A DNA stretch of 64,000 bases from DATJLY01 sp035518375 (lineage in GTDB: Bacteria > Pseudomonadota > Alphaproteobacteria > ATCC43930 > CGMCC-115725): contig DATIXQ010000104.1 in NCBI GenBank assembly GCA_035518375.1, positions 25,705 through 89,704 of the forward strand, given 5' to 3'. Position 1 is the stretch's first letter; each line of letters opens with the position of its first letter. The notes below the pieces were generated by a model. It saw only the letters and a list, made by a program, of their open reading frames with translations. It was not told where the DNA came from and did no database searches. Position numbers and translations under genes: made by a program. This document shows positions 35,070-43,590 of the stretch, in pieces.

Positions 35070-35196
35070 ATATAACTTGCTGATATAGCTTGAATATTCG
35101 AATTAGGTTCGTTCCGTAGTTTTGCGCACGGGCGGGCGGAGTTGGCGGCGGCTCCCCGGGGTCAAGCCGGTGCCGCCGCCCATGACCGAGCCCAGC

Positions 35197-35655
35197 TTAT
35201 GCGGCTGCGCGCTGCGCCACCGGATGCTCGATGCGCGAACCGACGACGAGCCGGTTCCAGGCATTGATGGTGACGATGAGAAGCGAGAGGTTGACGATCT
35301 CGGCCTCTGAGAAATGGCGGCGCAGCTCGTCGTAGACGTCGTCGGGTGCCCCTGTCTCGGCGATGAGGGTGAGCGCCTCGGTCCAGGCGAGCGCCGCGCG
35401 CTCGCGCGCGCTGTAGGCCGGCGAGTGCCGCCAGCCGTCGAGCACGTAAAGCTTCTGCTCGCTCACGCCTTCCTTGCGCGCGTCCTTCGAATGCATGTCG
35501 AGGCAGTAGGCGCAACCGTTGATTTGCGAGGCGCGCATGCGCAGGAGATCGGCGAGCGCCGGATCGATGCCGCACTCGCGGACATATTTCTCGAGCGTCA
35601 GCATCGCATTGTAGGCGCCGGGCGCAACCTTCTTGGGATCGAGTCTGGGAGTCAT
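35197..35655 (-). CDS. Carboxymuconolactone decarboxylase/AhpD-like protein
   Basis: The 152-residue protein has the AhpD-type active site NGCAYCLDMHSKDA (CxxC followed by His) near residue 57. This points to alkylhydroperoxidase activity rather than lactone decarboxylation. The ATG at 35655 is preferred because AAGGAGACTGCACG precedes it. It is divergent from the CmcJ-like gene. Confidence 0.87.
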   Translation of the reverse strand: MTPRLDPKKVAPGAYNAMLTLEKYVRECGIDPALADLLRMRASQINGCAYCLDMHSKDARKEGVSEQKLYVLDGWRHSPAYSARERAALAWTEALTLIAETGAPDDVYDELRRHFSEAEIVNLSLLIVTINAWNRLVVGSRIEHPVAQRAAA

Positions 35656-35799
35656 CGTGCAGTCTCCTTGCAACGAACGAAGGAGAACGCCGCTCGCGCG
35701 CGATGGTGCCGCTCGTGCGTCATATGACCCCGCCCGCCTTGGCATTTCTCGCATGGCCGCGATTCGCTATACTCGGGCGGCGTCGCGAGGAGGCATGAG

Positions 35800-36663
35800 A
35801 TGAGTGACAGCGCCACCACTCTCGAGCGCGCGCCGAGCGCGCCTCGGCTTGCCGCGGTCGAGGCCGAGCTCAACTATCTCGCGCCGATGGCCGAGCGCGC
35901 GCGCAACTACGCTTACGAGCCGCCGGCCGGCATCCCGCGCACCAACACGACGCCCGACCCGCACCGCATGACGATCCGCGACATGCGGCCCATTCTCGCG
36001 GGCGCTTCGCTCGACACGGAAGGTTTCGCCGTGGCGCGCCGCAAGAGCGAGGTGCGCGACTTCTTCGACGACGCCGAGGTGCGGGCGCGCTACTACCCCG
36101 AGGCGGAAGCGCTTCTCAAAGACCAGACGGGCGCCGACCGCATCTTCGTCTTCGATCACATCTCGCGCCGCCACATCCCCGGCTCCGACGGGCGCACGCC
36201 CGGCGAGCCGCGCCAGCCGGTGCGCCGCGTCCATATCGATCACACTGCGAAATCGGGGCCGCAGCGCGTGCGCGATCTCCTGCCCGCGGACGCGGAGCAG
36301 CTACTGAAGGGCCGGGTGCAGATCATCAATCTGTGGCGGCCCATCCGCGGGCCGCTTCAGGACACGCCGCTCGGCGTGTGCGATGCAGGGAGCGTCATGC
36401 CCGCCGATCTCGTTCCGACCGATCTCGTCTATCACGACCGCGTCGGCGAGACCTATTCGGTGAGCTTCAATCCCGCCCATCGCTGGTATTACGTGCCGGA
36501 GATGACGGCGGACGAGGCGCTCTTCATCAAGTGCTTCGACAGCAAGATGGACGGCCGCGCCCGCTTCACGCCGCACAGCGCCTTCACCGATCCGACGACG
36601 CCAGCCAATGCGCGGCCGCGCGAGAGCATCGAGCTCCGCGCGTTCGTGTTCCATTACGCCTGA
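35800..36663 (+). CDS. CmcJ/NvfI-type oxidoreductase
   Basis: The 287-residue protein resembles the CmcJ/NvfI family of Fe(II)/2-oxoglutarate-type or related oxygenases. Landmarks are VFDHISRRHI, VRRVHIDHTAKSGPQRV, INLWRPIRGPLQDTPLGVCD and HRWYYVPEMTADEALFIKCFDS. The C-terminal RPRESIELRAFVFHY is typical. HIDHT contributes possible metal ligands. The natural substrate in bacteria of this type is unknown. Confidence 0.8.
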   Translation: MSDSATTLERAPSAPRLAAVEAELNYLAPMAERARNYAYEPPAGIPRTNTTPDPHRMTIRDMRPILAGASLDTEGFAVARRKSEVRDFFDDAEVRARYYPEAEALLKDQTGADRIFVFDHISRRHIPGSDGRTPGEPRQPVRRVHIDHTAKSGPQRVRDLLPADAEQLLKGRVQIINLWRPIRGPLQDTPLGVCDAGSVMPADLVPTDLVYHDRVGETYSVSFNPAHRWYYVPEMTADEALFIKCFDSKMDGRARFTPHSAFTDPTTPANARPRESIELRAFVFHYA

Positions 36664-36721
36664 GGCTCAGCGTTTCCTTCCTTGCGGCATTCGCTTCGCC
36701 ACATCGAAGGCCGAGCAAAAA

Positions 36722-37516
36722 ATGCAGGATGATCGGCACGACCGCCAGGAAAGAGACGCACCCAATGGAGAGGGCCCGCATCCCGCAAATGACCGGACGC
36801 GGAATGAAAGGGCGGGATTGGAAACCCTTATCGGCGAAATCCTGAGCGAGGAAGATCACCAAGTCGCCCAGCGCAAACTCGGCGCGGCGCAACTTAGGAT
36901 AGCCAAGAGCCTCAATCGGATCACCGCCGTGGGCGCAATCGTCGGTGCGGTCAGTTCCCTTGGCATCATAGGTTCTCTGGTCATCACCAAGATTTCCGCG
37001 GACGACGCACACATGGCGCTGGTTGCTGCCAATCGAGCCTGGATCAGTCCGGTCAGTGCAATGCTCGGCGCACTACCGAGCGCTCCGCCGACCGAGGCCA
37101 TAACTGTTCCGGTCCCATTCCGCAACACCGGCCGTGAACCAGCAACAGACGCCTCGATCGTCGGAGGCAGCGATAGCATCTCAACCGACGCAACCTACGA
37201 CCAGATTCACGCCAAGGAACGCGCTTTCGAGGATTACTGCTTCTCCATTTCCAGCACGAAGCGCGACGCTTCCGCCGTATCCGTCGTGATTTTTCCGGAA
37301 GGCAGTGCCACGAACGATTACGGCGGATCGATCACGATAAAACCCGACGTCATCGATTGGGACGTTGTTTACGGAAGAAAATACCTCTTCTTGCACGCGT
37401 GCGTCGTGTACCAGACCTTCGGTAACGTCCGGCACACCTCTGTTTGCTACTACGCGCAGGCCGGCAAAACCGTTGGCAGCTTGCCCTTCTGCGATCAGGG
37501 AAACAGGGCAGACTGA
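36722..37516 (+). CDS. Membrane-anchored hypothetical protein
   Basis: The 264-residue protein has a charged N-terminus of about 65 residues and one membrane helix (AVGAIVGAVSSLGIIGSLVI). An extracytoplasmic part with AANRAWISPV and VPFRNTGREPATDASI follows. Codon use appears less GC-biased than its neighbours. The start is uncertain because no strong ribosome site precedes the ATG. No function is known; the segment after the helix looks like a beta-rich, Ig-like region. Confidence 0.55.
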   Translation: MQDDRHDRQERDAPNGEGPHPANDRTRNERAGLETLIGEILSEEDHQVAQRKLGAAQLRIAKSLNRITAVGAIVGAVSSLGIIGSLVITKISADDAHMALVAANRAWISPVSAMLGALPSAPPTEAITVPVPFRNTGREPATDASIVGGSDSISTDATYDQIHAKERAFEDYCFSISSTKRDASAVSVVIFPEGSATNDYGGSITIKPDVIDWDVVYGRKYLFLHACVVYQTFGNVRHTSVCYYAQAGKTVGSLPFCDQGNRAD

Positions 37517-37557
37517 TCGTCAGCTGGGGTTCTTCCGCGGGCTGCCCCCTCGCCAGC

Positions 37558-37953
37558 TTAGGGGCGCGAAGATCTGTTGAGCGCCACGGCGGCGCGGATG
37601 AGCGCCTTGAAGGCGGTGCCATTCAACTTATCCGTCTCGTGGAGATCAATCGCGCGTCTGACGTTCCCATCAAGGCTCGAATTGAAGAGCCGCGATGGGT
37701 CACTGAGCGATGCGCCCTTGGCGAAGGTCAGCTTGACGACGCTCTTGTAGGTCTCGCCGGTGCAGATGATCCCGTGGTGAGACCACACCGGAACGCCGCG
37801 CCATTTCCATTCTTCCGCGACGTCGGGGTCCGCCTCTTTGATGAGGGCGCGAACATAGGCGAGCATCTTGCCGCGCCAGTCGCCCAGCTCCTCGATCCGC
37901 GCGTCGATCAGGCGCGAAGGGGACGCGCTCTTCGATGGTGCGCTCTTCTTCAT
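37558..37953 (-). CDS. DUF1801 domain-containing protein
   Basis: The 131-residue protein contains the DUF1801 (YdhG-like) fold with RIEELGDWRGKMLAYVRALIKEADPDVAEEWKWRGVPVWSHHG and VVKLTFAKGASLSDPSRLFN. It is cytoplasmic and of unknown function. It is divergent from the tetR gene, so the operator at 38047-38060 might affect it too, though that site lies about 90 bases from its start. Confidence 0.8.
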   Translation of the reverse strand: MKKSAPSKSASPSRLIDARIEELGDWRGKMLAYVRALIKEADPDVAEEWKWRGVPVWSHHGIICTGETYKSVVKLTFAKGASLSDPSRLFNSSLDGNVRRAIDLHETDKLNGTAFKALIRAAVALNRSSRP

Positions 37954-38035
37954 ATTGGTCGCGGCTCCTCGCCCGCTCCCGCCCGCTTGGCCTCGTCGAT
38001 GTTAACGCCGCGATCCCGGGGAACGGAATTTCCGC

Positions 38036-38065
38036 TTGACGGTTAGACCGACTAGTCGGTATAAA
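38036..38065 (+). promoter_or_regulatory. tetR promoter with operator ACCGACTAGTCGGT in the spacer
   Basis: A -35 box TTGACG (38036-38041) and a -10 box TATAAA (38060-38065) are 18 bases apart. The perfect palindrome ACCGACTAGTCGGT (38047-38060) fills the spacer; with one mismatched pair it extends to 38043-38064. A TetR dimer bound here would block RNA polymerase. The expected start of transcription, about 7 bases after the -10, falls at or next to the ATG at 38073. There is no Shine-Dalgarno site, so a leaderless mRNA is likely. Confidence 0.75.
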
Positions 38066-38072
38066 CGATTCC

Positions 38073-38717
38073 ATGAGCGACGCCCCCACCCTCACCCGCA
38101 CAATGCCGCCGGCACGGCAGAAGCTCCTGGACGCGGCTGTGGCCGTGATCCGGGAGAAAGGTTATGCGGCGACGACAGTCGATGAGCTGTGCGCGCGCGC
38201 CGGCGTCGCCAAGGGCTCGTTCTTTCATCACTTCAAGGACAAGGAAGCGCTCGGTGTCGCAGCGGCGGATTACTGGTCGGAGATGACCGGCGCCTTCTTC
38301 GCGGCCGCCCCTTATCACAAGCACAAGGATCCGCTTGATCGGGTGCTCGGCTATATCGATTTCCGCCGCTCCATCCTCAAAGGCGACGTGCCGGAATTCA
38401 CCTGTCTCGTCGGCACGATGGTACAGGAGGTTTACGAGACCAACCCGGCGATCCGCGCGGCCTGCGACGCCAGCATCAGCGGCCATGTCGAGAAGGTCGA
38501 GGCCGACATCGCCGCAGCGATGAAGCTTCACGACATTCGCGCGAAATGGACGGCGAAGAGCCTCGCGATGCACACCCAGGCCGTGCTGCAGGGCGCCTAC
38601 GTCCTCGCCAAGGCCAAGAACGGCGCCGAGATCGCCATCTCCAGCATCGATCATCTGCATCGCTACGTAGAACTTTTGTTTGAGCCCCCGACGCGAAAAG
38701 AAAGGAAAGCGTCATGA
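38073..38717 (+). CDS. TetR/AcrR family transcriptional regulator
   Basis: The 214-residue repressor has the N-terminal helix-turn-helix AATTVDELCARAGVAKGSFFHHFKDKEALG (residues about 31-60). The C-terminal ligand domain is of the type found with YCII/SRPBCC/VOC genes. It overlaps the YCII gene by 4 bases (ATGA), so it heads the operon tetR-YCII-SRPBCC-VOC and probably represses it together with itself through the operator at 38047-38060. The ligand is unknown, likely an electrophile or xenobiotic. Confidence 0.9.
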   Translation: MSDAPTLTRTMPPARQKLLDAAVAVIREKGYAATTVDELCARAGVAKGSFFHHFKDKEALGVAAADYWSEMTGAFFAAAPYHKHKDPLDRVLGYIDFRRSILKGDVPEFTCLVGTMVQEVYETNPAIRAACDASISGHVEKVEADIAAAMKLHDIRAKWTAKSLAMHTQAVLQGAYVLAKAKNGAEIAISSIDHLHRYVELLFEPPTRKERKAS

Positions 38718-39079
38718 CATCGAACGGTACCTACGTCGCCGTCTTTCTCGGCAGCAAGAGCAGCCCCCGCATGGCGCAGTGGATGGCGCTTCCCGAAGCG
38801 GAGCGCAAAGCCAAGGAGCAGCAGGGGATGGCCGCGTGGAACGGCTGGATGGAACAACACCAGGCCGCGATCGTTGGCGTCGGCGGCCCGCTGGGCAAAA
38901 CGAAGCGCGTATCCGGCACAGGCATCGAAGACGCAACCAACATGCTGAGCGCCTACACCATCGTGCGCGCCGAGTCGCACGAGGCGGCGGCCAAGCTCTT
39001 CGAGAGCCACCCGTTCTTCGCGATCTTCCCCGGCGAAGCGGTGGAGATCATGCCGGTCATGCCGGTGCCCGGGCGCTGA
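38714..39079 (+). CDS. YCII-related domain protein
   Basis: The 121-residue protein starts YVAVFLGSKSSPRMAQWMALPE and has GVGGPLGKTKRVSGTGIED and SHEAAAKLFESHPFFAIFPGEAVEIMPVMPV, a YCII-like ferredoxin fold. It is translationally coupled to the tetR stop. Its role is unknown; such proteins often sit beside TetR regulators and SRPBCC proteins. Confidence 0.78.
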   Translation: MTSNGTYVAVFLGSKSSPRMAQWMALPEAERKAKEQQGMAAWNGWMEQHQAAIVGVGGPLGKTKRVSGTGIEDATNMLSAYTIVRAESHEAAAKLFESHPFFAIFPGEAVEIMPVMPVPGR

Positions 39080-39117
39080 TCGGGAAGTCGCGCCGCGTCA
39101 CACCAAGGGAGAGCAAC

Positions 39118-39561
39118 ATGCCCAACACCGTCCGCCTTCATCGCGTGCTCGCCACCAAGCCGGAGAAGATCTATCGCGCCTTCCTCGAGCCTGACGCGAT
39201 GGCGAAATGGCTGCCGCCCAATGGCTTCGCCGGAACCGTGCACCATTCGGAGCCGCATGTCGGCGGCACCTTCCGCATGTCGTTCCGCAACTTCACCACG
39301 GGGGAAGCCCATTCCTTCGCCGGCGAGTATCTCGAGCTCGTGCCCCACGAGCGCATCCGTTACACGGACAGGTTCGACGACCCCAATCTCCCCGGCACGA
39401 TCCACGTGACGGTGACGCTCAAGAAAGTCTCGGTCGGAACGGAGATCAACATCGTGCAGGAGGGCTTGCCCGACGTCATTCCGGTCGAGGCGTGCTATCT
39501 CGGCTGGCAGCAGTCGCTGAAGAATCTCGCGCGGCTCGTCGAACCCGAGATCAATCAGTAA
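39118..39561 (+). CDS. SRPBCC (AHSA1-like) domain protein
   Basis: The 147-residue protein has an AHSA1/START-like ligand-binding fold: VRLHRVLATKPEKIYRAFLEPDAMAKWLPPNGF at the start, GGTFRMSFRN, ERIRYTDRFDDP, and a C-terminal helix GWQQSLKNLARLVEP. AAGGGAGAGC precedes the ATG. It probably binds a hydrophobic small molecule. It is in the tetR operon. Confidence 0.84.
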   Translation: MPNTVRLHRVLATKPEKIYRAFLEPDAMAKWLPPNGFAGTVHHSEPHVGGTFRMSFRNFTTGEAHSFAGEYLELVPHERIRYTDRFDDPNLPGTIHVTVTLKKVSVGTEINIVQEGLPDVIPVEACYLGWQQSLKNLARLVEPEINQ

Positions 39562-39587
39562 AACGAGAAGCACGAAGGAGGACGACC

Positions 39588-40001
39588 ATGGCAACCGATC
39601 TCACGCCCTATCTCGGCTTCGACGGCCAGTGCGAAGAGGCGTTCAAGCGCTATGAGAAAGTGCTCGGCGGCAAGATCCTTGCGATGATGCGCTATTCCGA
39701 AGCGCCTCCAGGCTCGGGCGTGCCGCAAAACCCCGACACCGCCAATCGGATCATGCATGCACGGCTCAAGGTGGGTGACCGCACACTGATGGGCGGCGAC
39801 GGTCCGCAGGGCCGGCAGCCGCAGGGCTTCTGCGTCGCCATCACGCTCGACGAGCCCGGCGAGGCCGACCGCATCTTCAAAGCGCTCGCCGAAGGCGGCA
39901 CGGTGAGCATGCCCATCGGCGAGACGTTTTGGGCACACCGCTTCGGCATGCTCACCGACAAGTTCGGCATTCCCTGGATGGTGAACTGCGAAAAAACGTG
40001 A
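39588..40001 (+). CDS. PhnB-like VOC family protein
   Basis: The 137-residue protein has the PhnB/DUF1338-like VOC pattern: TPYLGFDGQCEEAFKRYEKVLGGKI, NRIMHARLKVGDRTLMGGD, FKALAEGGTVSMPIGETFWAHRFGMLTDKFGIPWMVN. Such proteins are usually non-catalytic or of unknown activity. GAAGGAGGACGACC precedes the ATG. It is the last gene of the tetR operon. Confidence 0.86.
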   Translation: MATDLTPYLGFDGQCEEAFKRYEKVLGGKILAMMRYSEAPPGSGVPQNPDTANRIMHARLKVGDRTLMGGDGPQGRQPQGFCVAITLDEPGEADRIFKALAEGGTVSMPIGETFWAHRFGMLTDKFGIPWMVNCEKT

Positions 40002-40045
40002 TCGCCCCGGAGATGAGCCGCAGCGACGCGCGGGACGGACCGGAC

Positions 40046-40795
40046 TCAGCGCCGGCCCGTTCCGAGGTCGTCGGAATAGCCGGCCTTGACGCGCGGCCAC
40101 TGCACGATGGGGCGCCCGTCGATGCGGTAACTGTGCTCGCCCTCCCCCCACCGCGGCCAGCCGGCCGGCGAGTCCTCCCATTTCTCCTGCCGGCCGTAGA
40201 CCGTCAAGTCGAGCAAGCGATAGCTGTTGTCCATTACCTCGACGCCGCGGCTCGTCGTCCACCAGGTCTCGAACACCTTGGCGTCGCGCCGGAGATAGCA
40301 GACGATGTGCATCCGGCCGATGCGCCGCCCGACGAGGAGCGTCTCGAGCGAGCTTCGCGGCGCCGAATACCACGGCATGTCCCAGCCCATGAAGGCGCGG
40401 TAGCGCGCGCTCTCCTCGTAGGGGCCTTGGCAGAGCGTGGCGTAGGTGACATCGCGAGAATGAATGAACGAAAGCTCGCGCACCTGCGAGGTGTAGAAGG
40501 TGCAGCCCTCGCATTGCTCCGGCGCAGGGCGGCCGGCATGCCACATGAAATAATAGGCGATGAGCATGCGGCGCCCCTCGAAGACGTCGAGCAGCGTCGC
40601 CGCCCCGTGTTCGCCGATGAGCGGCGTCGCGCCATCGACCTCGACCATGGGAAGCCGCCGGCGCGCCGCCGCAATAGCGTCGCCTTCTCTCGTGTGCGCC
40701 TTCTCCCGGACCCGCAAAGCATCGAGTTCCGCCTGGAAGGTGCTCCGGTCGACGATCCTGGGCGCTCCGAGCCCGTCGCTCGTTATGTCGTTCAT
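40046..40795 (-). CDS. DUF899 family thioredoxin-like protein
   Basis: The 249-residue protein matches DUF899. It has RRRLPMVEVDGATPLIGEHG, YYFMWHAGRPAPEQCEGCTFYTSQ with two Cys spaced as CxxC, then MPWYSAPRSSLETLL and VYGRQEKWEDSPAGWP. The family resembles the AhpC/thioredoxin fold. The ATG at 40795 is chosen from the start of the conserved block. It converges on the tetR operon. Confidence 0.8.
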   Translation of the reverse strand: MNDITSDGLGAPRIVDRSTFQAELDALRVREKAHTREGDAIAAARRRLPMVEVDGATPLIGEHGAATLLDVFEGRRMLIAYYFMWHAGRPAPEQCEGCTFYTSQVRELSFIHSRDVTYATLCQGPYEESARYRAFMGWDMPWYSAPRSSLETLLVGRRIGRMHIVCYLRRDAKVFETWWTTSRGVEVMDNSYRLLDLTVYGRQEKWEDSPAGWPRWGEGEHSYRIDGRPIVQWPRVKAGYSDDLGTGRR

Positions 40796-41013
40796 CGGTC
40801 CCTCCCGTGCTGCAAACCGCGTCGTGACGCTTAGGGCGCGAAACAACGGCGCTCGCCCATCGTTCCGTGCTGCAATGGACCTCGCCGCGGGCCGGGGCAA
40901 GCAAGATATCGGCGATACCTTAGTCCAATAGGCCGCTTGGCTCGGCGTGGCCATTGTTGATCGCGATCGCCCTTTGCGAAAACTTTAGGCTGGTCGTAAT
41001 CCGGAGGTGGAGC

Positions 41014-42057
41014 ATGGCCGACGCAATCGATCTCAGCCGCCGACGTTTCGTTGGGACTGCCGCCGCCACGGTGGCGGCGTTGCAACTGGCTGCGATCCGA
41101 TCGGCGGACGCGAGTACCGATGAGGACGCGGCTGCGAACCTTTCGGCGCCACCCTCCTTCACAACGATCAAACAGATCAAAGCAGGCGACCTGGATGTCG
41201 GCTATGTGGACGAGGGTCCGAGCGACGGCCGTCCTGTCATCCTGCTTCACGGATGGCCATACGACATATACAGCTTCTTTGACGTGACACCTTTGCTGAC
41301 GTCGAAAGGTTACAGGGTCATCATTCCCTATTTGCGCGGTTACGGATCGACACGGTTTCTCTCCGATCGCGCAGTTCGCAACGGAGAACCCGCAGCGGTC
41401 GCTTCGGACATGATCTCCTTCATGGATGCGCTCAGCATCGAACGCGCGATCCTTGGCGGCTTTGATTGGGGTGGGCGCACCGCCAATATCGTCGCGGCCT
41501 TGCAGCCGGAGCGCTGCAAGGCAATGGTCTCGGTCAGCGGCTATCTCATCGGCAGCCAGGCAGACGGGAAGAACCCCCTGCCGCCGAGCGCAGAGTACCA
41601 GTGGTGGTACCAATTCTATTTTGCGACAGAGCGCGGTCGCGAAGGTTATGACAAGCACCGGCGCGAGTTTGCCAGGCTGATTTGGCAGCTCGCCTCGCCT
41701 AAATGGCATTTCGACAATGCGACCTTCGAGCGCAGCGCGGCAGCCTTCGACAATGCGGATCATGTCGACGTCGTCATTCACAATTACCGTTGGCGGCTTG
41801 GTCTGGCCCGAGGGGAGCCCCAATATGAGGCATGGGAAACTAAGCTCGCGCTCGCTCCGGACATCACTGTTCCGACCATTACTCTGGAAGGCGACGCGAA
41901 CGGCGCGCCGCACCCCGATCCCGGCGCCTACGCCCACAAGTTCATCGGCAAATACGAGCACAGAACCATCAGCGGCGGCATCGGACACAACCTGCCGCAG
42001 GAAGCGCCAAAGGCGTTCGCGGATGCGATTTCTGACGTCGATCGCCTCCAGGCTTAG
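41014..42057 (+). CDS. Tat-exported alpha/beta hydrolase with Asp nucleophile (epoxide hydrolase/dehalogenase-like)
   Basis: The 347-residue protein has a twin-arginine signal (SRRRFVGTAAATVAALQLAA, residues 8-27) and an alpha/beta hydrolase domain. The oxyanion loop is LLHGWPYDIYSFFDV (residues 77-91). The nucleophile elbow reads GGFDWGGR with Asp151 where lipases and esterases have Ser, as in epoxide hydrolases and haloalkane dehalogenases. The catalytic His is in GGIGHNLPQEAP. GGAGGTGGAGC precedes the ATG. It is divergent from the DUF899 gene. Confidence 0.82.
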   Translation: MADAIDLSRRRFVGTAAATVAALQLAAIRSADASTDEDAAANLSAPPSFTTIKQIKAGDLDVGYVDEGPSDGRPVILLHGWPYDIYSFFDVTPLLTSKGYRVIIPYLRGYGSTRFLSDRAVRNGEPAAVASDMISFMDALSIERAILGGFDWGGRTANIVAALQPERCKAMVSVSGYLIGSQADGKNPLPPSAEYQWWYQFYFATERGREGYDKHRREFARLIWQLASPKWHFDNATFERSAAAFDNADHVDVVIHNYRWRLGLARGEPQYEAWETKLALAPDITVPTITLEGDANGAPHPDPGAYAHKFIGKYEHRTISGGIGHNLPQEAPKAFADAISDVDRLQA

Positions 42058-42188
42058 CCGCACCCGACCGTTTCGGCGTGATCCCCGTCAACGAGCATTT
42101 GGCGTGATTCGAGGGTTTATTGGCATACCCGCCAAAAGCCGCGGCCCCACATACGTGAGGCACTCAGCCGCAATTGAGGGTGGCTCAC

Positions 42189-42737
42189 ATGACAAACTTC
42201 GCAGTTCACACACTCGAATCCTCACCCGAGGGTTCGAAACCGGCGCTGCAGCAACTGCAGGCGACATTCGGCATGATCCCGAACATCGTCGGGGCGATGG
42301 CGACCTCACCGGTTCTGATCAACAGCCTCGTCGGCCTGTTCGGGCATGTGCATGGCGGCAGCTTTACGGAAGCGCAGGTCCAGACCGTGCTGCTCACCGA
42401 CGCGGTCACCAACGCGAGCGCATGGGCCGTCGCGTTCCACACGGCTCTGGCACTCAAGGAGGGGATCGATCCCGCGGATGTAGAGGCCATTCGCGAGGGT
42501 CGCTTACCCAAGGACGGCAAGCTCGCCGCTCTGTCCGCGCTGGCCCGAAGGCTGATCGAAAAGCGCGGGCGGCTTGAAGACGAGGACGTCGACCGCTTCC
42601 TCGCGGCCGGCTTCGGCAAAGACCATGTCCTCGAGGTCATCGCCATCGTCGCCGCGTCCACGATCACGAACTACACCGGCAGCGTCACGAAAACACCGCT
42701 GGAGGCGATGTTTCAGCCCCACGCCTGGACCGGTTAA
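42189..42737 (+). CDS. CMD-like protein lacking the redox CxxC
   Basis: The 182-residue protein has the carboxymuconolactone decarboxylase fold: FGMIPNIVGAMATSPVLINSL, LTDAVTNASAWAVAFHTALAL and FLAAGFGKDHVLEVIAIVAASTITNY. At the AhpD active site (Cys-x-x-Cys-x-x-x-His) both Cys are replaced, by Ser and Ala, while the His remains. It is therefore unlikely to be a peroxidase. It may follow the Tat hydrolase as an operon partner, with a 131-base gap. Confidence 0.78.
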   Translation: MTNFAVHTLESSPEGSKPALQQLQATFGMIPNIVGAMATSPVLINSLVGLFGHVHGGSFTEAQVQTVLLTDAVTNASAWAVAFHTALALKEGIDPADVEAIREGRLPKDGKLAALSALARRLIEKRGRLEDEDVDRFLAAGFGKDHVLEVIAIVAASTITNYTGSVTKTPLEAMFQPHAWTG

Positions 42738-42807
42738 TGGCGCCTCGATCGCCATCTCCGATCCGCGGCATGGCTAATGTGAAAAGTCGCGGCTTCAGCC
42801 CTCTGCC

Positions 42808-43557
42808 CTAGTCTGGCTTAAAGCCCGCTCGCTTTACCCAGTATTCCCACAACCGACCCAGGGCCTTTGGATTGAACATCAGCTCAGCCATCTTCGTAAC
42901 TTCACCGCTGCGAAGATGGCGCGGATCACGGCCATCCTGGGTCATAGTCAGGAGCCGCGACCGCATTTGTAGTTCGGCGTTGGTCATCAGACTGATGGAA
43001 ACCAGAACGGCTCGCTTGAGTGTGGCTTCGGCGATCACGGCACCGTGGCAAGCCAGCAGACAGCAACGACATTGCCCAAGCCGCTTGGTCATTGCAGCCG
43101 CGTGAGCAGCATTGACGATAAGCAGTCCATCTTCATCGGGAAAATCGTCGCGAATATCCCAGATCGGCACCTCTACGCCGATTGCCGCACCCATGACCCA
43201 CACGGGTCTGATCGGCGTCGCTGTTGCCGCGAACGGTATCAACTCTGCAGCATGGTTGTGGCAGACGGCATTCACCTCCGGTCGCGCCTTATAGACTGAA
43301 CTGTGGATCCACCGCTCGGCAAAAAGGTCCCGCCCGCTTTGGTCAACAGGGTTGCAGTCGAGATCAAATTCCAGAATATCATCGTCCGTCACCAGTTCAG
43401 GGCTGCGCGAGCAGGACAGCAAGAAACGATCTGGCCTTTCCGGGTGGCGCACACTGACATGCCCCAGGGCATCCACGACCCCTTCGCGCGCGAGAATGCG
43501 ATTGGCAATCACGAGCTCACGGATCGCATTCGTCAAAACTTCGCTGCGGCCGCCCAT
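42808..43557 (-). CDS. Class II aldolase/adducin family protein
   Basis: The 249-residue protein has the class II aldolase fold with zinc ligands in VCHNHAAEL (HxH) and LLACHGAVI, and an early Glu in LLSCSRSPELVTDDDILEFD. Members split or decarboxylate hydroxy-keto acids, for example L-fuculose-phosphate aldolase and HpcD-like enzymes. Codon choice looks less GC-biased than in the core genes. It is transcribed toward the CMD gene, with a 33-base gap behind it to the SgcJ-type gene. Confidence 0.85.
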   Translation of the reverse strand: MGGRSEVLTNAIRELVIANRILAREGVVDALGHVSVRHPERPDRFLLSCSRSPELVTDDDILEFDLDCNPVDQSGRDLFAERWIHSSVYKARPEVNAVCHNHAAELIPFAATATPIRPVWVMGAAIGVEVPIWDIRDDFPDEDGLLIVNAAHAAAMTKRLGQCRCCLLACHGAVIAEATLKRAVLVSISLMTNAELQMRSRLLTMTQDGRDPRHLRSGEVTKMAELMFNPKALGRLWEYWVKRAGFKPD

Positions 43558-43590
43558 GGTGCAACGCTCAACTATTCGAACGAGAGCGAA

